Part shown: one piece after another, positions 42,875-45,745 of the stretch
Layout: each line of letters begins with the position of its first letter
Position numbering within the stretch: position 1 is the first letter of the stretch
Notes under the pieces: generated by a model
The model's database searches: none
What the model saw: the letters and a program-made list of their open reading frames with translations, nothing else
Told to the model about the DNA's origin: nothing
Assembly (NCBI GenBank): GCA_017652805.1
Contig: JAGCAH010000223.1
Location: 1 to 45,745, forward strand
Length of the DNA stretch: 45,745 nt
Direction of reading: 5' to 3'
Source of the DNA: Thermoguttaceae bacterium
Lineage (GTDB): Bacteria > Planctomycetota > Planctomycetia > Pirellulales > Thermoguttaceae
Translations under genes and position numbers: made by a program

Positions 42875-43653
42875 TCGCCTGTTTCGACGTGATCAACGGA
42901 ATGGTCACCAAGGCGAGCCAATTCCAGAACAACATCGACATCGAAGACGCCGTCACCGCCGCCAAGCGGGTCTACGAGATGCAGATCGACGAGCTCATCT
43001 TCTACGACGTAACGGCGAGCGCCGAGAAGAGGCCGATCGACCTGAACCTTGTCGAGGCGGTCGGCAAAGAGGTCTTCGTGCCGTACACCGTCGGCGGGGG
43101 GATCCGGAACCTGACCGACATGTACAACGTCTTGAAGTCGGGTGCCGAAAAGATCAGCGTCGACTCGATGGCGGTGCGCAACCCGGAGATCATCGCGCAG
43201 GGGGCGAAGGAGTTCGGTAGCCAATGCATCGTGCTGAGCATGCAGGTCAAGCGGGTCGGCCGGAGCGAAAAGATCCCGTCCGGCTACGAGATCGCGATCG
43301 ACGGCGCGCGGGTCTTTACCGGCATGGACGCCTTGGAATGGGCAAGGCGCGGCGCCGGTCTGGGGGCGGGGGAAGTCGTCGTCAACAGTATCGACAACGA
43401 CGGCACGCATCACGGCTACGACCTTGAAATCACCTCGCTGATCGCCGACCACCTCCGGATCCCCGTCGTCGCTTCGGGGGGCGCGGGCGCGATGGAGCAC
43501 CTTTACGACGTTTTCACCAAGACGCAGGCGTCGGCGGGAATCATCAGCTCGATGCTCTACTCGCCCCGGCTCGAACGGAACTTCACAGTTCGGGAGATCA
43601 AAGAGTATCTTCACGGCCGCGGCGTCGCGATCCGGCCTTTCATCTACCGTTAG
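42856..43653 (+). CDS. HisF-like TIM-barrel protein with altered active site
   Basis: A 265-residue barrel that aligns throughout with HisF (imidazole glycerol phosphate synthase cyclase). It keeps D11 (ACFDV), K19, [21 protein letters not shown] and ASGGAG. However residue 130, an essential Asp in HisF (AIDAKR), is Gln here (SMQVKR), and N103 is Asp. The substrate loop reads [11 protein letters not shown] instead of the usual NFENLRDSGD pattern. HisF paralogues working with HisH and a PP-loop ATPase are known in LPS amidation loci (WbuZ/HisF2 type), and this may be such a paralogue. ATG at 42856 has AAGGGGGGG upstream. Cyclase activity is doubtful from sequence alone. Confidence 0.8.
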   Translation: MLANRLIACFDVINGMVTKASQFQNNIDIEDAVTAAKRVYEMQIDELIFYDVTASAEKRPIDLNLVEAVGKEVFVPYTVGGGIRNLTDMYNVLKSGAEKISVDSMAVRNPEIIAQGAKEFGSQCIVLSMQVKRVGRSEKIPSGYEIAIDGARVFTGMDALEWARRGAGLGAGEVVVNSIDNDGTHHGYDLEITSLIADHLRIPVVASGGAGAMEHLYDVFTKTQASAGIISSMLYSPRLERNFTVREIKEYLHGRGVAIRPFIYR

Positions 43654-43723
43654 GGACGCGCCGATTCGGCCGTCCGGCGATCCGGCGGAACTCGTCTTAA
43701 AAATCTCTCGGAATTCGGAACTC

Positions 43724-43770
43724 CCCGTCTGGCAAAAAAATACCAAGCGGTTAAAATATTTTTTTGGCCG
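43724..43770 (+). promoter_or_regulatory. Promoter block of guaA, copy B of a shared element
   Basis: CCCGTCTGGC, then -10 TAAAAT (43752-43757) set exactly 17 bp after CTGGCA (43729-43734), followed by a T tract and GGCCG. It matches copy A at 42164-42212. Confidence 0.7.
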
Positions 43771-43822
43771 CGCGCAAAAATCGCCGGTTCTCAGAATCAC
43801 CGCTAGAGCAGGAGTCAGAGTA

Positions 43823-44782
43823 ATGGAAGATTGCAAAGGGTTTGTCGAAAAGTCGATCGCCGGTCTGAAACAGCAGATCGGTTCGGAACGGGTGATTTGC
43901 GGACTTTCGGGCGGCGTCGACTCCGCCGTGACCGCCGCGCTGGTCGCCAAGGCGGTCGGCAGTCAGCTGACGTGCATTTTTGTCAACACCGGCCTGATGC
44001 GCAAAGGCGAAATCGAATCGGTCGCCGACGTCTTCACGAAGAACTTTGACTCGAAACTCGTGGTCGTCGAAGCCGAAGACCGTTTCCTGGCGAAACTCGC
44101 CGGGGTGACCGACCCGCAGCAGAAGCGGAAGATCGTCGGCAAGGAGTTCATCGACGTCTTTGCCGAAGAGGCCGCCAAGGTCAACGGCGCCAAGTTCCTG
44201 GCGCAGGGAACCATCTATCCCGACATCGTCGAAAGCGGCGGCACGCCCGACAAGCCTTCGGGCATGGTCAAGTTCCACCACAACGTCGGCGGTCTGCCCG
44301 ACGACCTGGAATTCGAGCTGGTCGAACCGCTGCGCGACCTTTACAAAGAAGACGTCCGTCAGGTCGGCCGCGAGCTGGGTCTTCCGGCGGAAGTCGTCGA
44401 GCGCCATCCCTTCCCCGGCCCCGGCCTTTCGGTCCGCTGTCTGGGCGAGGTGACCAAGCAAAAGCTCGACACCCTTCGTGAAGCCGACGCCATCGTTCGG
44501 GAAGAGATCCGCAAAGCGGGGCTTTACAACCAGGTCTCGCAGGCGTTCGCCGTCATTCTGCCGATCCAGAGCGTCGGCGTCCGGGACGGCTCGCGCATTT
44601 ACGAATCGACGATCGTGATCCGCTGTATTTCGACGGGCGATTTCGTCACCGCCGACTGGACCCGGATCCCCTTCGAGACGCTCGACGCGATTTCGCGGCG
44701 CATCACCGCCGAGGTGATCGGCGTCAACCGCGTCGTCTACGACATCACCCCCAAACCGCCGGCAACGATCGAGTGGGAATGA
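43823..44782 (+). CDS. guaA: GMP synthase ATP-pyrophosphatase subunit (no glutaminase domain)
   Basis: A 319-residue protein corresponding to the C-terminal two-thirds of GuaA. It has the PP-loop SGGVDS (29-34), [36 protein letters not shown] near 153-160, PFPGPGL near 198, and the dimerisation/XMP-binding end KPPATIEWE. It amidates XMP to GMP using ATP and ammonia. The usual 200-residue N-terminal class I glutaminase is absent. The ATG at 43823 has its own AGGAG site 9 nt upstream and promoter, so this is not a truncation artefact. Archaea use a split GuaAa/GuaAb form. Here the ammonia source must be a separate glutaminase; the co-regulated HisH upstream is one candidate (inference). A terminator follows. 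Confidence 0.92.
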   Translation: MEDCKGFVEKSIAGLKQQIGSERVICGLSGGVDSAVTAALVAKAVGSQLTCIFVNTGLMRKGEIESVADVFTKNFDSKLVVVEAEDRFLAKLAGVTDPQQKRKIVGKEFIDVFAEEAAKVNGAKFLAQGTIYPDIVESGGTPDKPSGMVKFHHNVGGLPDDLEFELVEPLRDLYKEDVRQVGRELGLPAEVVERHPFPGPGLSVRCLGEVTKQKLDTLREADAIVREEIRKAGLYNQVSQAFAVILPIQSVGVRDGSRIYESTIVIRCISTGDFVTADWTRIPFETLDAISRRITAEVIGVNRVVYDITPKPPATIEWE

Positions 44783-44810
44783 CGAATTTCCGATATCCGC
44801 GTAAGTCCAA

Positions 44811-44847
44811 AACGGCGGGCGTCCTTCGCGATGCCCGCCGTTTTTTT
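44811..44847 (+). terminator. Terminator after guaA
   Basis: AACGGCGGGC (44811-44820) pairs with GCCCGCCGTT (44833-44842), followed by a run of T. Confidence 0.93.
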
Positions 44848-44887
44848 CGAACTCCGTTAAAAAGAAAAATTTTCAGTTGGCTATCGA

Positions 44888-44916
44888 TTGCAATTGTCAT
44901 CAAATGATGATATAGT
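44888..44916 (+). promoter_or_regulatory. TA-module promoter with palindromic operator in the spacer
   Basis: -35 TTGCAA (44888-44893), 17 bp, -10 TATAGT (44911-44916). The spacer holds the perfect palindrome TCATCAAATGATGA (44897-44910), ideally placed for repression by the antitoxin. Confidence 0.7.
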
Positions 44917-44954
44917 ACGGATGAAACAGAAAACGTCGTTTCAAGGAGATCGTT

Positions 44955-45248
44955 ATGGCAAATACGTTGGTTCAATTTCGTGCGGACGAGAGTTCAAGAT
45001 TGAAGGCCGTCAGCATTTGCGAGAAGCTCGGCATTGACCTGCCGACCTATCTCCGCATGTGTATGGCGAGACTTGTTCAGGAGAACGGTATCCCCTTCCC
45101 CATGAAGTTCGACATCAAACCGGATTCGGCGGCGGTAAAGGCGATGAAAACGGCGAGCCGAATCGCGAAGAAAAACGGCATTTCCGACATGACTCTCGGC
45201 GAGATCAACGCAGAAATCACCGCCGTTCGGAAACGGGCGCGAAAATGA
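44955..45248 (+). CDS. RelB/DinJ-type ribbon-helix-helix antitoxin
   Basis: A 97-residue protein. The N-terminal ribbon-helix-helix (NTLVQFRADESSRLKAVSIC, then LGIDLPTYLRMCMARLVQ) would bind DNA as a dimer. The IPFPM boundary is typical of DinJ/RelB antitoxins. The C-terminal half is charged and probably wraps the toxin. AAGGAG 9 nt upstream sets the start. Its stop overlaps the toxin ATG (ATGA). It likely represses its own promoter through the palindrome at 44897. Base composition is more A+T-rich than the rest of the window, suggesting horizontal arrival. Confidence 0.85.
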   Translation: MANTLVQFRADESSRLKAVSICEKLGIDLPTYLRMCMARLVQENGIPFPMKFDIKPDSAAVKAMKTASRIAKKNGISDMTLGEINAEITAVRKRARK

Positions 45249-45677
45249 AATATTACGCGGTTATCGATACCAACGTGCTCGTCTCGGCAATGATCAAGTG
45301 GGACTCTGCCGGGAAGTGTTATCGCGCTGATCTTCAGCGGCACAATAGTTCCCTTGCTGAATGAGCGGATTATCAGAGAGTACAGAGAGGTCCTGAAACG
45401 AAAGAAATTCCATCTAACCGATGAAATCGTTGACCCTGTTGTAGATGAAATTGAACGTCTTGGAAAATACACCGATGCAGAGGGAATTGACTTGGACTTC
45501 TCCGACCCGGGGGATCGAATATTTTACGAAGTCGTAATGGAAGAACGAAAAACGGAAGACGCGTATCTCGTTACCGGTAACATCAGACACTTCCCGGTCA
45601 AGCCTTATGTCGTAACGCCCCGCCGAATGTTGGATATCATTTTAGAAGACACGGACAATGTATCGGAAGGAAAATAG
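45245..45677 (+). pseudogene. PIN-domain toxin, frameshifted
   Basis: The first frame (45245-45363) encodes MKYYAVIDTNVLVSAMIKW, with the PIN Asp in VIDTN, up to DSAGK, then runs into unrelated residues. A shift of one base after codon AAG (45314-45316) restores VIALIFSGTIVPLLNERI and continues to 45677. That part has the expected EYREVL, DAYLVTGN and a VVTPRRMLDIILE ending. The full protein would be about 143 residues, normal for the COG1569-like PIN toxin group. An extra T at 45317 is the simplest explanation. It is either a natural inactivation, a sequencing error or, less likely, programmed frameshifting. Confidence 0.8.
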
Positions 45678-45745
45678 TTAGGGGGCGGACAGTCAGGTCC
45701 CAAGCCCTTTATCAATGCACCGATTCGGTGTATTTAATTACCAAA

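Noticed and set aside
45678-45745. Further gene or terminator at the right end
   Set aside because: No reading frame, hairpin or RNA feature can be supported in these 68 bases.

Overview
The window is about 45.7 kb of G+C-rich bacterial chromosome that reads as a member of the Planctomycetota (or the wider PVC group), probably Gram-negative with a porin-bearing outer membrane. Supporting signs are a small protein resembling the Planctomycete/Verrucomicrobia-only Minf_1886 family, a TIGR03009-like envelope protein, a YacL-type PIN/TRAM protein, a bacterial McsB arginine kinase, an FGE/SUMF1-family protein, a BBP2-type porin and a GyrA with GLKPSQRR in place of GLKPVHRR. Apart from the toxin-antitoxin (TA) pair at the right end, nothing looks mobile: I see no IS element, phage gene or CRISPR array. 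All assignments come from reading motifs by eye; no database search was run.

Layout. 1-807: 5' part of thrS (-), cut by the window edge. 1211-2344: secreted SUMF1-family protein (+). 2523-5054: two-module beta-helix surface protein (-). 5520-8366: four-gene operon (-) of CMD-family protein, aldo/keto reductase, cupin and alpha/beta hydrolase. 8545-10102: Minf_1886-like and PIN/TRAM genes (-), divergent from gyrA (10564-13386, +). 13493-14635: Gfo/Idh/MocA oxidoreductase (+), convergent with mutS (14632-17391, -). 17642-19156: FGGY sugar kinase (+), convergent with a 3-hydroxyacyl-CoA dehydrogenase (19175-20437, -). 20533-20603: tRNA-Gly(CCC). 20652-27256: tripartite efflux system with the pump and adaptor on - and the TolC-like channel on +, split by a dense regulatory region. 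27346-29916: TIGR03009-like protein and parvulin-type PPIase (-). 30189-30551: zinc-ribbon gene (+), apparently leaderless. 30749-33586: rpsT, a TPR protein and mcsB (-). 33717-33789: tRNA-Asn(GTT). 33890-39204: three-gene envelope operon (-). 39673-41016: porin (+). 41105-41989: surE (-). 42245-44782: hisH, a hisF-like gene and a free-standing GMP synthase ATPase domain (+). 44955-45677: RelB/DinJ-type antitoxin and a frameshifted PIN toxin.

Promoters are unusually legible. Many follow a sigma70-like pattern (TTGACA-like -35, 16-18 bp, TATAAT or TAAAAT), and strong intrinsic terminators separate most units. The most interesting region is 42164-44782. There an intact HisH glutaminase is paired with a HisF-like barrel that has Gln at the catalytic Asp130 position, followed by a GMP synthase ATP-pyrophosphatase with no glutaminase domain of its own. 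Almost identical promoter blocks precede hisH and guaA. This suggests a co-regulated glutaminase / ammonia-conduit / PP-loop ATPase set, which is inference. Other notable points are a GyrA lacking both usual quinolone-contact residues, nested palindromes and a possible 12-residue leader peptide in the efflux control region, and a 1108-residue OstA/LptA-like protein next to a bare autotransporter-type barrel.
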